Source of the DNA: Streptomyces yatensis | Lineage (GTDB): Bacteria; Actinomycetota; Actinomycetes; Streptomycetales; Streptomycetaceae | Reading direction: 5' to 3' | Assembly: GCF_018069625.1 (NCBI RefSeq) | Contig: NZ_CP072941.1 | Coordinates: 5,828,001 to 5,892,000 of the forward strand | DNA length: 64,000 nt | In this document: piece by piece, positions 19,101-27,638 of the stretch | Layout: every line of letters begins with the position of its first letter | Position numbering within the stretch: position 1 is the first letter of the stretch | Translations under genes and position numbers: made by a program | Notes under the pieces: model-generated | Databases searched by the model: none | The model's input: the letters and a program-made list of their open reading frames with translations, nothing else | Told to the model about the DNA's origin: nothing

Positions 19101-20972
19101 TCAGTTGTTGAGGATGCGGAAGCCGTCCCGGACCTCGTCGAAGATCGGCCGGGTGGTGCCCCAGTCCGCGTCCGGGCCGCTCAGGTAGATCGCGTACTCC
19201 TTCTCGCCCTCCTTGCCGAAGCCGAGGTCGAGCGCGCGGTACATCCGGACCTCGCCGCGGAACTTGAACTCCCAGATGGCGGCGGGCATGCCCTGGTACT
19301 TCGTCTCCTGGAGCCGCAACCGCTCGTAGATCGGGTACTCCTTCTTGTCCTTGAACGCGACCTCGAGGTCCTCGAAGTGCTGGACCTGGTCACCGGAGGC
19401 GAAGTCCAGGACGTTGATCCGCAGACCGACCAGCCCGTTGGGGGCGAGGTAGCGGACCTCCTGGGTGCGGTCGACCGTGTTGCCGTCGGGGTCGGACTGC
19501 TCCTGGCGGGACCAGCCGTCGGGGATGGGCAGCGAGAAGCCGAACTTCTTCTCGGTGACGATGTGGTAGCCGGACGGCGGGGTGTACGGCTTGTTCGCGG
19601 CGGACGACGGCGTGTCCGTGGCGGAGGACTGACCTCCGCCACCCTTCTGGCCGTTGTCATGGTCGAAGCCGAACAGATAGACGCCGCCCGCCACGGTCAC
19701 GACCGCCAGGGAGGCCGCCACGGCCGTCCACACCGTCTTACGGCTCTTGCCCGCCGGAGCGGACGGGGGCATGGGCGTCGGGGTCGTCATGGACGGCGTC
19801 GACGCGGTGAACGGCGTGGACGTGGCCGGGGTGTGCTGCTGGCCGGGGATGTTCGCGGTGCCCGAGGTGTGCTGCGGACCCGGCGTGTTCCCGGTGCCCG
19901 GCGGGGTGTGGTGCGGAAGCCGTGGGTCCGAGGGGTGCGGAGTGCTCGGCGTGTGCGGGGCGTTCGGCGCGCTCGGCGTATGCGGCGTGCTCGGTGTGTG
20001 GGACGTGTGTGAATACGGGGTCGATGTCGTGGGCGGGTTCGGCGAGGAGTGGGATGTGGTGCCCGTGGTCCCGCCCGTGGCCGTGCCGGACTCCCGTCGC
20101 GTCGACAGATTCATGGTCGCGTCGATCGGCGGCGTCGACAGCGAGGTGGTCTCCGCCTCCGCCGCCGGCATCCGCAGCGCCCGTTCGGTCTCCTCCGCCG
20201 AGGGCCGCAGCTCCGGCTCCTTCGCCAGCAGACGCTCGATCAGCGGCCCCAGCGCCCCCGCCTGTTTGGGCGGGTCCAGCGGATCGACGGCGATCGCGTA
20301 ACCCGTCTCGATCGCCGTTGCCTTGCGGAACGGCGGCCGCCCCTCGACCGCCTGGTAGAGCGTCGCCCCCAGCGCCCAGAGGTCCGACGCGGGGCCGGGC
20401 TTGCGGCCCCTGACCCGCTCGGGCGCGATGTAGTCGATCGAGCCGACGACCTCGCCGGTCTTGGTCAGCGTCGAGGTGCCGGTGGCCATCGCGATGCCGA
20501 AGTCCGTGAGCACGACCCGGCCTTCGGGGCCGAGCAGCACATTGCCGGGCTTGACGTCCCGGTGCAGCACCCCGGCCGCGTGCGCGGCGCGCAGGGCGGC
20601 GACCATGCCGCGGCCGATGCGGGCGGCCTCGTCGGGGGCGACCCGTCCGCCGTTCTTCAGCAGGTCGGCGAGGGTCGTGGAGGGCACGTACTCCATGACG
20701 ATGCACGGCAGTCCGTAGTGGTCCACCACGTCATGGACCACGACCACGTTGGGGTGGGTGATGCGGGCCGCGCTGCGCGCCTCGCGACGGGTGCGTTCGT
20801 GCAGCGTCGTCAGCTCGTCCTCGGCGAGGTGGGGAGAGACGTAGAGCTGCTTGACCGCCACCTGACGGCCCAGCAGTTCGTCCTCCGCGCGCCACACCGT
20901 GCCCATGCCGCCACGGCCGATCTTCTCGACCAGGCGGTAACGTCCGGCTATCAGGTGGCCTTCGTCCGACAC
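19101..20972 (-). CDS. PknB-type membrane Ser/Thr protein kinase (3 of 3)
   Basis: 623 residues from GTG 20972 (GGGAGGGGAC directly upstream). Kinase domain ~10-270: GRGGMG, Lys41 in VAVK, HRDVKPGN (137-144), DFG (157-159), IDYIAPERVRG. There is a ~150-residue linker of Ser/Thr/Pro/His with degenerate repeats (HTPSTPHTPSAPNAPHTPS), then a transmembrane helix (VWTAVAASLAVVTVAGGVYLF) and an extracellular domain starting GYHIVTEKKFGFSLPIPDGW, similar to that of the kinases near 5 kb. It is divergent from the PspC gene at 21097. No PASTA repeats; its signal is unknown. Confidence 0.92.
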   Translation of the reverse strand: MSDEGHLIAGRYRLVEKIGRGGMGTVWRAEDELLGRQVAVKQLYVSPHLAEDELTTLHERTRREARSAARITHPNVVVVHDVVDHYGLPCIVMEYVPSTTLADLLKNGGRVAPDEAARIGRGMVAALRAAHAAGVLHRDVKPGNVLLGPEGRVVLTDFGIAMATGTSTLTKTGEVVGSIDYIAPERVRGRKPGPASDLWALGATLYQAVEGRPPFRKATAIETGYAIAVDPLDPPKQAGALGPLIERLLAKEPELRPSAEETERALRMPAAEAETTSLSTPPIDATMNLSTRRESGTATGGTTGTTSHSSPNPPTTSTPYSHTSHTPSTPHTPSAPNAPHTPSTPHPSDPRLPHHTPPGTGNTPGPQHTSGTANIPGQQHTPATSTPFTASTPSMTTPTPMPPSAPAGKSRKTVWTAVAASLAVVTVAGGVYLFGFDHDNGQKGGGGQSSATDTPSSAANKPYTPPSGYHIVTEKKFGFSLPIPDGWSRQEQSDPDGNTVDRTQEVRYLAPNGLVGLRINVLDFASGDQVQHFEDLEVAFKDKKEYPIYERLRLQETKYQGMPAAIWEFKFRGEVRMYRALDLGFGKEGEKEYAIYLSGPDADWGTTRPIFDEVRDGFRILNN

Positions 20973-21096
20973 CGCTGTCCCCTCCCGCACACGTTCGATG
21001 CGACACGATAGCCGCCGTGACCCTTGGGGGGATCTCAGGGAAGACCTAGGGGCATGCCGGATGTCGCGGGTACGGCCCTGTTGTCACCATGGACGC

Positions 21097-22413
21097 ATGA
21101 CAGAAGCACCCACCGTGGCGGACGAGGCCGAGGCCGCGTCCGGTTCCCGCCTGTCACCGACGCCACTGCGGCGCAGTCGTGACCATAAGGTGATCTCGGG
21201 GGTGTGCGGAGGGCTCGGCCGGTACTGCGACCTGGACCCGGTGATCTTCCGGGTGGTGCTGTCGGTGCTGGGCGTCGCGGGCGGCCTCGGCCTGATCGTG
21301 TACGGCTTCTGCTGGCTGCTGATCCCCTTCCACGGCGAGGACGAGAACGAGGGGCGCCGGCTGCTCTCGGGGCGGGTCGAGGGCCCGGGGCTGACGGCGG
21401 TGCTGGTGGCGCTGGTGGGCTGCGGGCTGTTCCTGTCGATGCTCAACAACGGCGGCGTCATGTACTTCTCGTTCATGCTCGCCCTCGCGGCCGCCGGTGC
21501 GGGCTACTGGTCGCACCACCGCCGCCAGGCCGTGAGCGTGGGCGCGGTGGACCCGGCCACGGCCCAGGCGGTCGCCGACGCGCCGCCCGAGACCAAGGCC
21601 CCGCCCACGCGCGGCGGCCCCGCCCCGTCCTGGTGGCGCGATCCGATCGTCAAGGACGGCACGACCGGGCCGCTCGGCTTCGCCGCGGGGTCCGGCGCCG
21701 GATCGCGTACCGGCTATCTGTGGGGGCCGGACGACGGCCCGTACGACAAGGCGGAGGCGAAGGCGGAGCGGGCCCGCCGGGTGCGGGACCGGGCGTCGAT
21801 CGGCGGCTGGGCCTTCCTGGTGGCGGTCGCCGCGGCCGTGGTGGGTGCGCGAGCGGGGTGGTCCTCCCAGCCGCTGGGCACCAGCCTCGAGATCGGTTTC
21901 GCCTGCGCGCTGGGCGTCTTCGGGCTGGCCCTGGTCATCAGCTCCCGCTGGGGCCGCGCCGGTGGCGGCACGGTGTTCCTCGCGCTCCTCACGAGCGGGC
22001 TGCTGGCCGGCTCGGCGGCCCTCCCCGATTCCGTCACCCCCGACTGGGCCCGCCGGACCTGGGCCCCGACCTCCGTGAGCTCCCTGCGCGGCGGCTATGA
22101 GCTGGGCGGCGGTGTCGCCGAGTTGAAGCTGAACCGCCTGCCCCTGGAGGCGGGCAGCACCGTCTCCAGCCGGGTGGAGATGGGCGCGGGCAAGCTGGCC
22201 GTGACGGTCCCGCGCGACGCCCGGGTGAAGCTGGACATCGAGGTCGGGATCGGCGACATCTGGCTTCCGGGCGAGAAGACCAACAACGTCGACATCGGGC
22301 CGGGCCGGGAGCGCAAGCTCACCCTGGGCCCGGCGGACGGCGGTAAGGCCGAGGGCACGGTCTCGCTGAAGCTGGAGCTGGGGCTGGGCACCGTGGAGGT
22401 GAAGCGATCATGA
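21097..22413 (+). CDS. PspC-domain membrane protein with LiaF-like C-terminal region
   Basis: 438 residues from ATG 21097. A PspC domain at ~20-85 (LRRSRDHKVISGVCGGLGRY ... GLIVYGFCWLLIPF) is followed by two further pairs of transmembrane segments and a soluble beta-rich C-terminal ~100 residues (VAELKLNRLPLEAGSTVSS ... VEVGIGDIWLPGE) resembling the extracytoplasmic beta-helix of LiaF/DUF2154 proteins. PspC proteins sense or answer envelope stress. It heads a cluster with a small membrane protein (overlap ATGA), a PspC histidine kinase and its regulator, so it probably belongs to that envelope-stress pathway. No ribosome site; possibly leaderless. Confidence 0.88.
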   Translation: MTEAPTVADEAEAASGSRLSPTPLRRSRDHKVISGVCGGLGRYCDLDPVIFRVVLSVLGVAGGLGLIVYGFCWLLIPFHGEDENEGRRLLSGRVEGPGLTAVLVALVGCGLFLSMLNNGGVMYFSFMLALAAAGAGYWSHHRRQAVSVGAVDPATAQAVADAPPETKAPPTRGGPAPSWWRDPIVKDGTTGPLGFAAGSGAGSRTGYLWGPDDGPYDKAEAKAERARRVRDRASIGGWAFLVAVAAAVVGARAGWSSQPLGTSLEIGFACALGVFGLALVISSRWGRAGGGTVFLALLTSGLLAGSAALPDSVTPDWARRTWAPTSVSSLRGGYELGGGVAELKLNRLPLEAGSTVSSRVEMGAGKLAVTVPRDARVKLDIEVGIGDIWLPGEKTNNVDIGPGRERKLTLGPADGGKAEGTVSLKLELGLGTVEVKRS

Positions 22414-22718
22414 GGCGCCATTCATTCGGTCATTCGTTCGATCGTTCGTGTGACCACTCGCTCGGTCACTCGGCCCCCGACCGGACCCGCCATGCGTTCG
22501 AGCCGGGCAAGCTGGTGGCCGGGCTGGTGGTCCTGGGCATGGCCGCCGCGTACGGGATGGACGCGGCCGGAGAGTGGGACGTCCGCCCGGAGATCGCCCT
22601 CCCGACGCTCCTGGGCGGCCTGTGCGTGGCGGCCCTGACCTCGGCCCTCACCTACGCCCTCCGCCGCCGGTCGCGGCGTGCGACGCCCGAGGAGGGTGTG
22701 GCTGAGGGCGGGGGCTGA
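22410..22718 (+). CDS. Small two-helix membrane protein, PspC cluster
   Basis: 102 residues; its ATG overlaps the preceding stop (ATGA), so translation is coupled. The N-terminus has a short His/Ser repeat (HSFGHSFDRSCDHSLGHS) encoded by CATTCGTT-type microrepeats. Two transmembrane helices follow (GKLVAGLVVLGMAAAYGMDA; LPTLLGGLCVAALTSALTYAL) and a basic then Gly-rich tail. The last codons and the stop lie inside the 32-bp G-rich tandem repeat at 22700-22775. Unrecognised family; its job is probably tied to the PspC protein upstream. Confidence 0.75.
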   Translation: MRRHSFGHSFDRSCDHSLGHSAPDRTRHAFEPGKLVAGLVVLGMAAAYGMDAAGEWDVRPEIALPTLLGGLCVAALTSALTYALRRRSRRATPEEGVAEGGG

Positions 22719-22775
22719 GGACTGGCGGCGGGGCTGAGGGCGGGGGCTGAGGGCTGGCGGCGGGGCTGAGGGCGT
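22700..22775. repeat. G-rich 32-bp tandem repeat (2.4 copies), potential G-quadruplex
   Basis: Units at 22700-22731 and 22732-22763, differing at one base, plus a 12-bp partial copy. Each unit carries several runs of three to five G on the plus strand, enough for a G-quadruplex. The array covers the stop codon of the small membrane protein. Confidence 0.8.
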
Positions 22776-22980
22776 CTGCGGGGGCGGTGGCCGGGGCGCG
22801 TGTGTGGGTGTGTGGGGATGTGTGTGGGTGTATGGGGTGGATGTGGATGCCTTGAGGGGGTTGTGGGGCCGGGCCCTGGGCGCCGGGACCGGGGGACCGG
22901 GGAGGGGCCCTGGGCGCCGGGTTCGGGGACCCGGGGTTCGGGGACCCTGGGCGCCGGGTCGGGGAACGATCAGGGGCGAC
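22776..22980. repeat. GT-rich and GGGCGCCGGG repeat tract
   Basis: A purine/GT-skewed stretch (GTGTGTGGGTGTGTGGGGATG and following), then three near-copies of GGCCCTGGGCGCCGGG (starting near 22872, 22907 and 22943). With 22700-22775 it makes a ~280-bp low-complexity block before the histidine kinase. No gene seen. Confidence 0.7.
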
Positions 22981-23020
22981 CCTGATGCCCGTTGTCGGCC
23001 GGACGTGTGACGATCGAGCC

Positions 23021-24298
23021 ATGACCGCCGCCGTGCCCCCTACGACCCCCGAGCCACCCCCGCGCAAGCTCTACCGCAGTGCCGAAGGCCGCCTCCTCGG
23101 CGGTGTGGCGCGAGGGCTCGCGGGGCATCTCGGGCTGCCGGTCCTGTGGGTGCGGATCGTCTTCGTCGCGTTGGTCATGGCGGAGGGGTTCGGCGCGCTC
23201 GTCTACGCGCTCTTCTGGTTCATCGTCCCCCTCGGCGTCGGCGGCGTGGAGACGATGACCACCCGCCCGTTCACCACTGTGGGCCCCGACGGCCGCCGCC
23301 GGATCCTGGCCCGCAGGCCGGAGCGGGGCCAGATCATCGCGCTGGTCGCCCTCTGCGTCGGCATGGGCATCTTCATCCAGGGCTTCCACCTCGGCCGTGC
23401 TAACACCTATATCTGGCCGCTCCTCCTCATCGGTGCGGGCGTCGCCCTCTTCTGGCGCCAGGCGGACAACGCGCGCCGCGCCCAGTGGGTCGAGCTCAGC
23501 CGCAGCAAGCGGGTCCTGCCCCTGGCCCGTGGCGCCGCCGGGGTCGTGCTGGTGGCCGCCGGGGTGTCCGGGATCGTCGTCCTGCAGGGTTCGGCCAAGC
23601 ACCTGGGGGCCGTGCTGCAGGCGGCCCTGGCCGTTCTCGTCGGCATCGCGCTGCTGGTGGGTCCGTATGTGGTGCGGATGACGCAGGACCTCTCCGAGGA
23701 ACGGCTGATGCGCATCCGCGCGCAGGAGCGGGCGGAGGTGGCGGCCCACGTCCATGACTCCGTGCTGCACACCCTCACCCTGATCCAGCGGAACGCGGAG
23801 GAGCCCCGCGAGGTGGCCCGGCTCGCCCGCGCCCAGGAGCGGGAGCTGCGCGCGTGGCTCTACCGGCCGGAGGGCACCGGCAAGGACGAGGCCGAGGAGC
23901 CGGACACCCTCGCGGAGGCGGTGAAGAAGACGGCGGCGGAGGTCGAGGACCACCATGGCGTCCCGATCGAGGTGGTGGTGGTCGGCGACTGCCCGCTGGA
24001 CGAGAAACTGGGCGCACAGATACAGGCGGCGCGCGAGGCGATGGTCAACGCGGCCAAGTACGGTGGCGACGGCGGGGCCGTCCAGGTCTTCGCCGAGGTC
24101 GAGGGGGCCACGGTGTTCATCTCCGTGCGCGACCGCGGCCCCGGCTTCGACGTGGACGCGGTGCCGGAGGACCGGATGGGCGTACGCGAGTCGATCATCG
24201 GCCGGATGCAGCGGAACGGCGGCACGGCCCGGCTGAGGTCAGCGCCGGACGGGGGCACGGAAGTGGAGCTGGAGATGGAGAGGGCGGCGACGACATGA
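23021..24298 (+). CDS. PspC-domain sensor histidine kinase (HisKA_3 type)
   Basis: 425 residues from ATG 23021, which lacks a ribosome site and may be leaderless. PspC domain ~15-75 (KLYRSAEGRLLGGVARGLAG), then about four more transmembrane helices (~105-122, 128-146, 172-190, 198-216). The cytoplasmic kinase core has phosphoacceptor His245 in AAHVHDSVLHTLTLIQRNAE, N-box Asn343 (EAMVNAAKYGG) and RDRGPGF (370-376), typical of NarL-family partners. The response regulator overlaps it by ATGA, making an obvious pair. Together with the PspC protein upstream it suggests an envelope-stress two-component system, probably shutting on when the membrane is perturbed. Confidence 0.92.
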   Translation: MTAAVPPTTPEPPPRKLYRSAEGRLLGGVARGLAGHLGLPVLWVRIVFVALVMAEGFGALVYALFWFIVPLGVGGVETMTTRPFTTVGPDGRRRILARRPERGQIIALVALCVGMGIFIQGFHLGRANTYIWPLLLIGAGVALFWRQADNARRAQWVELSRSKRVLPLARGAAGVVLVAAGVSGIVVLQGSAKHLGAVLQAALAVLVGIALLVGPYVVRMTQDLSEERLMRIRAQERAEVAAHVHDSVLHTLTLIQRNAEEPREVARLARAQERELRAWLYRPEGTGKDEAEEPDTLAEAVKKTAAEVEDHHGVPIEVVVVGDCPLDEKLGAQIQAAREAMVNAAKYGGDGGAVQVFAEVEGATVFISVRDRGPGFDVDAVPEDRMGVRESIIGRMQRNGGTARLRSAPDGGTEVELEMERAATT

Positions 24299-25740
24299 CC
24301 GACGCGTATGGCCTGTCGGCCGGTAGCTCAGGCGGCGAGGGGGGCCTTGCCGCGCCAGGTGGCCTCCCGGCGTTCGGGGGCAGCGGTCCTGCTATCGGTG
24401 GCCTGTCGGCCCTCGGTGGCCTGTCGGCCCTCGGTGGCCGGTCGGCCTTCGGCGGCACCCCGGCCTTCGGCGGCACCCCGGCCTTCGGCGGCCGGTCGGC
24501 CTTCGGCGGCACCCCGGCCTTCGGCGGCCCGGGTTCCACGGCGGCCCAGGGGGCCCTGGGCGGCGCGCCCATGGCGGGCGGTGTCCCCACGGGGGGCGAC
24601 GCTTCCGCGGCGGGCGGAGTCCCCCGGGCGGGCGGCTCTCGCGTGTCGGCTGGCGCTTCCGCGGCCGGTGGCTCTCGGGCGCCCGGCGGCTCCGGCCGCG
24701 CCTCGGTGCCCGGCGGCACAGCTGCGTCCGGCGGAACCTCGGCCTCCAGCGCCACGGGCAGGGCGGGGAACCCGGGCACGTCGGGTGGCACGGGGGCGTC
24801 GGGTGGCACGGGCACGCCGGGCCGTACGTGGGCGTCGGGCCGCACGGGCACGTCGGGTGGCACGGGCACGCCGGGCCGCACGGGCCCCACGGGCATGGCA
24901 GCGGCCGCAGGAGGCACGGGCATGGCAGGCGCAAGCGGCACGGGAGGCTCCGGCGCGGCAGGAGGCCCGAGCGGTCCGGGCGCGGCGGGACCGGCCGGTG
25001 GCGTTCCCGCGTCCGGTGGCGGTCCCGCGCCCGGTCCGGCCGGGGCCGGAGGCGCCGGGGACGACGACGCCGCCGTGCCGCGCCGCGTGCGCGTCGTGCT
25101 CGTCGACGACCACCGGATGTTCCGTACCGGAGTGCAGGCCGAGATCGGCGAGACGGCCCGGACCGGCGTCGAGGTGGTCGGCGAGGCCGCCGATGTCGAC
25201 CAGGCCGTGACCGTGATCACCGCGACCCGCCCCGAGGTCGTGCTGCTCGACGTCCACCTCCCCGGCGGGGGCGGCGTCGAGGTGCTGCGCCGCAGCGCCT
25301 CCCTGATGGCCGACCCGGAGCGCCCGGTGCGCTTCCTCGCGCTCTCCGTCTCGGACGCCGCCGAGGACGTCATCGGGGTCATCCGGGGCGGCGCCCGCGG
25401 CTATGTGACCAAGACCATCACCGGCACCGACCTCGTCGACGCGATCTTCCGGGTCTCCGAGGGCGACGCGGTCTTCTCGCCGCGCCTCGCCGGTTTCGTC
25501 CTCGACGCCTTCGCCTCCACCGACGCTCCGCCCGTGGACGAGGACCTGGACCGGCTCACCCAGCGCGAGCGCGAGGTGCTGCGCCTCATCGCGCGCGGTT
25601 ACGCCTACAAGGAGATCGCCAAGCAGCTGTTCATCTCGGTGAAGACGGTCGAGAGCCACGTCTCGGCGGTGCTGCGCAAACTCCAGCTCTCCAACCGCCA
25701 TGAGCTGACCCGCTGGGCGACGGCCCGCCGCCTGGTCTGA
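24295..25740 (+). CDS. LuxR/NarL-family response regulator with ~255-residue collagen-like N-terminal extension
   Basis: 481 residues; ordinary family members have about 220. The start ATG 24295 overlaps the kinase stop (ATGA). Residues 1-255 are low-complexity: repeats of GGTPAFGG/GGRSAFGG (~45-78), then Gly at almost every third position (~160-255, for example GTSGGTGASGGTGTPGRT). The receiver domain follows at ~264-385 with Asp271/Asp272, phosphorylation site Asp319 (VLLDVHLP) and Lys373, then a LuxR helix-turn-helix at ~415-475 (LTQREREVLRLIARGYAYKE). There is no second good start just before the receiver, although AUG-less internal initiation cannot be excluded. Partner of the PspC kinase. 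Confidence 0.88.
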   Translation: MTDAYGLSAGSSGGEGGLAAPGGLPAFGGSGPAIGGLSALGGLSALGGRSAFGGTPAFGGTPAFGGRSAFGGTPAFGGPGSTAAQGALGGAPMAGGVPTGGDASAAGGVPRAGGSRVSAGASAAGGSRAPGGSGRASVPGGTAASGGTSASSATGRAGNPGTSGGTGASGGTGTPGRTWASGRTGTSGGTGTPGRTGPTGMAAAAGGTGMAGASGTGGSGAAGGPSGPGAAGPAGGVPASGGGPAPGPAGAGGAGDDDAAVPRRVRVVLVDDHRMFRTGVQAEIGETARTGVEVVGEAADVDQAVTVITATRPEVVLLDVHLPGGGGVEVLRRSASLMADPERPVRFLALSVSDAAEDVIGVIRGGARGYVTKTITGTDLVDAIFRVSEGDAVFSPRLAGFVLDAFASTDAPPVDEDLDRLTQREREVLRLIARGYAYKEIAKQLFISVKTVESHVSAVLRKLQLSNRHELTRWATARRLV

Positions 25741-25771
25741 GCCGGGAGCGGGGGCGTACGGCGGCCGCCGC

Positions 25772-26623
25772 TCAGCCCGGCACCTCCATGCGCTGGGTGC
25801 CGATCACCGACAGCAGCCGCAGGGCCTCCTCGGACGGTGAACCGGGGTCGGCGGTGTAGATGACGACCCGCTGATCCCGGTCGGCGAGGTCCAGCACATC
25901 GCAGTTGACGGAGACGGGCCCGACGAGCGGATGGCGGAACGTCTTGCACAGGGTGGGCCGGGCGCACACGTCATGGGAGTCCCACAGCCGGGCGAACTCC
26001 TCGCTCCCGGCGCGCAACTCCGCCACCAGCTCGGTCAGCTCGGGGTCGTCGGGGTAGCGGGCGGCCGCGGCGCGCAGATTCTCGGCCGTGGCCCGGGCGA
26101 ACTCCCCCGCGTCCGTCACCCCGTACAGCCGCCGCTCATCCTGGTACGGGCTGAGGAAGGCGCGGCGGGCCAGGTTGCGGTCCCGGCGGGGGAGCGCGGA
26201 GAAGTCCTCCATCAGCGCGGCGGCCAGGTCGTTCCAGGCGATCACCTCGTACATCGCGGAGACCACGATCGCCGCCGCGTTCGGCAGCCGCCGCAGCAGA
26301 TCCACGATGCTCTGCCGCACCTCCCGCGGGGGCCCGGCCGCGGGGCCCGGCGGGGCGCCGGCGAGATGGTGGAGGTGGGTGCGCTCGGCGTCCGCCAGCC
26401 GCAGCGCCCGGGCCAGCCCGGCCAGCACCTCGCGGGAAGGACGCGGGGCGCGGGCCTGCTCCAGCCGCGTGTAGTACTCGGTCGAGATGAACGCCAGCTG
26501 CGCCACCTCCTCGCGCCGCAGCCCCGGGGTGCGGCGCCGCGTCCCGGCGGGCAGCCCGACATCGGCGGGGGTGATCCGCTCGCGCCGGCTGCGCAGGAAG
26601 GCCGCCAGTTCTCGTCTGTCCAC
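25772..26623 (-). CDS. XRE regulator with MmyB-like ligand-binding domain
   Basis: 283 residues. HTH at ~5-75 (LAAFLRSRRERITPADVGLP; RTPGLRREEVAQLAFIS; YYTRLEQARAPRPS), followed by the MmyB-like domain (~105-275) with NAAAIVVSAMYEVIAWNDLA, FRHPLVGPVSVNCDVLDL and the C-terminal PGSPSEEALRLL. Such regulators often control an adjacent, divergent short-chain dehydrogenase, as here. I took GTG 26623, the residue before DRRELAAFL; upstream in-frame ATGs would add an unconserved Arg/Pro stretch over the operator. GAAGG lies close to the GTG. A 33-bp palindrome at 26650-26682 between the two genes is its likely operator. Confidence 0.9.
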   Translation of the reverse strand: MDRRELAAFLRSRRERITPADVGLPAGTRRRTPGLRREEVAQLAFISTEYYTRLEQARAPRPSREVLAGLARALRLADAERTHLHHLAGAPPGPAAGPPREVRQSIVDLLRRLPNAAAIVVSAMYEVIAWNDLAAALMEDFSALPRRDRNLARRAFLSPYQDERRLYGVTDAGEFARATAENLRAAAARYPDDPELTELVAELRAGSEEFARLWDSHDVCARPTLCKTFRHPLVGPVSVNCDVLDLADRDQRVVIYTADPGSPSEEALRLLSVIGTQRMEVPG

Positions 26624-26649
26624 GCCTTCAGTGTGCGGCGCGGCGATGG

Positions 26650-26682
26650 GCCCAGCCAGGTACCGCCGGTGCCTGGCTGGGC
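26650..26682. promoter_or_regulatory. 33-bp palindrome, probable operator of the MmyB-type regulator
   Basis: Perfect 11-bp arms GCCCAGCCAGG (26650-26660) and CCTGGCTGGGC (26672-26682) around TACCGCCGGTG, whose AC/GT also pair. It sits midway in the 80-bp divergent region between the regulator (start 26623) and the dehydrogenase (start 26704/26710), so one bound dimer or tetramer could control both promoters. Confidence 0.7.
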
Positions 26683-26709
26683 TCCGGCGTCCGCAGCAGG
26701 CTCGTGACC

Positions 26710-27519
26710 ATGGACAACACACCGAACACCACCCACGCCCCCTCGACCCCCGCCGCGGCCGGCGGACTGCTGGCCGGCAAGGTCGCCTTCATCACCGGCG
26801 CCGGGCGCGGCATCGGCGCCGCAGCGGCGCGCCTCTTCGCCCGGGAGGGCGCCCGGGTACTGCTGGCGGCCCGTACGGAGGCCGAGCTCAAGACCGTCAC
26901 CGAGGAGGTCCGGGCGGCCGGTGGCACCGCGGATCACGTGGTGTGCGACCTGGCCGACGCGGCGAGCGTGCGGGCCGCCGTCGACCGGGCCGTGGAGCTG
27001 TACGGCCGGCTCGACGTGGCCTTCAACAACGGCGCGACGATCCAGCAGCCGGGCCCGATGGACCAGCTGGCGGAGGCCGACTTCGACCACGTCTACGCCG
27101 TCAATCTCCGGGGCCCCTGGCTGGCCATGAACGCCGAGGTCGCTGCCATCCGCGCCACCGCGGGAACGGGCGCCATCGTCAACAACTCCAGCGTCGGCAG
27201 CCTCAGGGGCAACCCCGAACTCCCCGCGTACGGCGCCGCGAAGCGCGCGGTCAACAGCCTCACCGAGTCCGCCGCCATCACCTACGGTCCGGAGGGCATC
27301 CGCGTCAACGCCATCGCGCCCGGGGCCACGCTCACCGAGATGATCCGCGAATGGGAGGCGGAATCCCCCGGCGTCGTCGAGCGGATCACCACCCACGCCC
27401 CGCTGCGCCGCGCCGCCGACCCGGACGAGATCGCCCAGGCCGCGGCCTGGCTCCTCAGCGACCGCGCCTCGTATGTGACCGGCGTGGTCCTCCCGGTGGA
27501 CGGCGGCAGCCGGGCCTGA
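26710..27519 (+). CDS. Short-chain dehydrogenase/reductase (classical SDR)
   Basis: 269 residues from ATG 26710 (GTG 26704, two codons earlier, is equally possible; neither has a clear ribosome site). NAD(P) loop TGAGRGIG, NNG in place of NNAG (FNNGAT), catalytic Ser in NNSSVGS, YGAAK (Tyr, Lys), and a PG motif after the active site; C-terminus YVTGVVLPVDGG. This is the standard oxidoreductase fold; the substrate cannot be inferred. Divergent from the MmyB-type regulator that probably represses it via the palindrome at 26650-26682. Confidence 0.92.
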   Translation: MDNTPNTTHAPSTPAAAGGLLAGKVAFITGAGRGIGAAAARLFAREGARVLLAARTEAELKTVTEEVRAAGGTADHVVCDLADAASVRAAVDRAVELYGRLDVAFNNGATIQQPGPMDQLAEADFDHVYAVNLRGPWLAMNAEVAAIRATAGTGAIVNNSSVGSLRGNPELPAYGAAKRAVNSLTESAAITYGPEGIRVNAIAPGATLTEMIREWEAESPGVVERITTHAPLRRAADPDEIAQAAAWLLSDRASYVTGVVLPVDGGSRA

Positions 27520-27540
27520 GCCCGCCGGCACCGCCGGCCG

Positions 27541-27632
27541 GGTGCGACTGATCGCCCGGGCCGCACCGCCCGGGCCGCACTCGGACGGGCCGCACCCGCC
27601 CCGGGCCGCACCCGCCCCGGGCCGCACCCGGA
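27541..27632. repeat. GGGCCGCACC repeat tract between convergent dehydrogenases
   Basis: Units of 16 bp, GGGCCGCACCCGCCCC, at 27587-27602 and 27603-27618 with a partial third copy, preceded by two diverged GGGCCGCAC copies. It fills the convergent gap of two SDR genes; no gene and no clear terminator. Confidence 0.65.
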
Positions 27633-27638
27633 TGGGCC

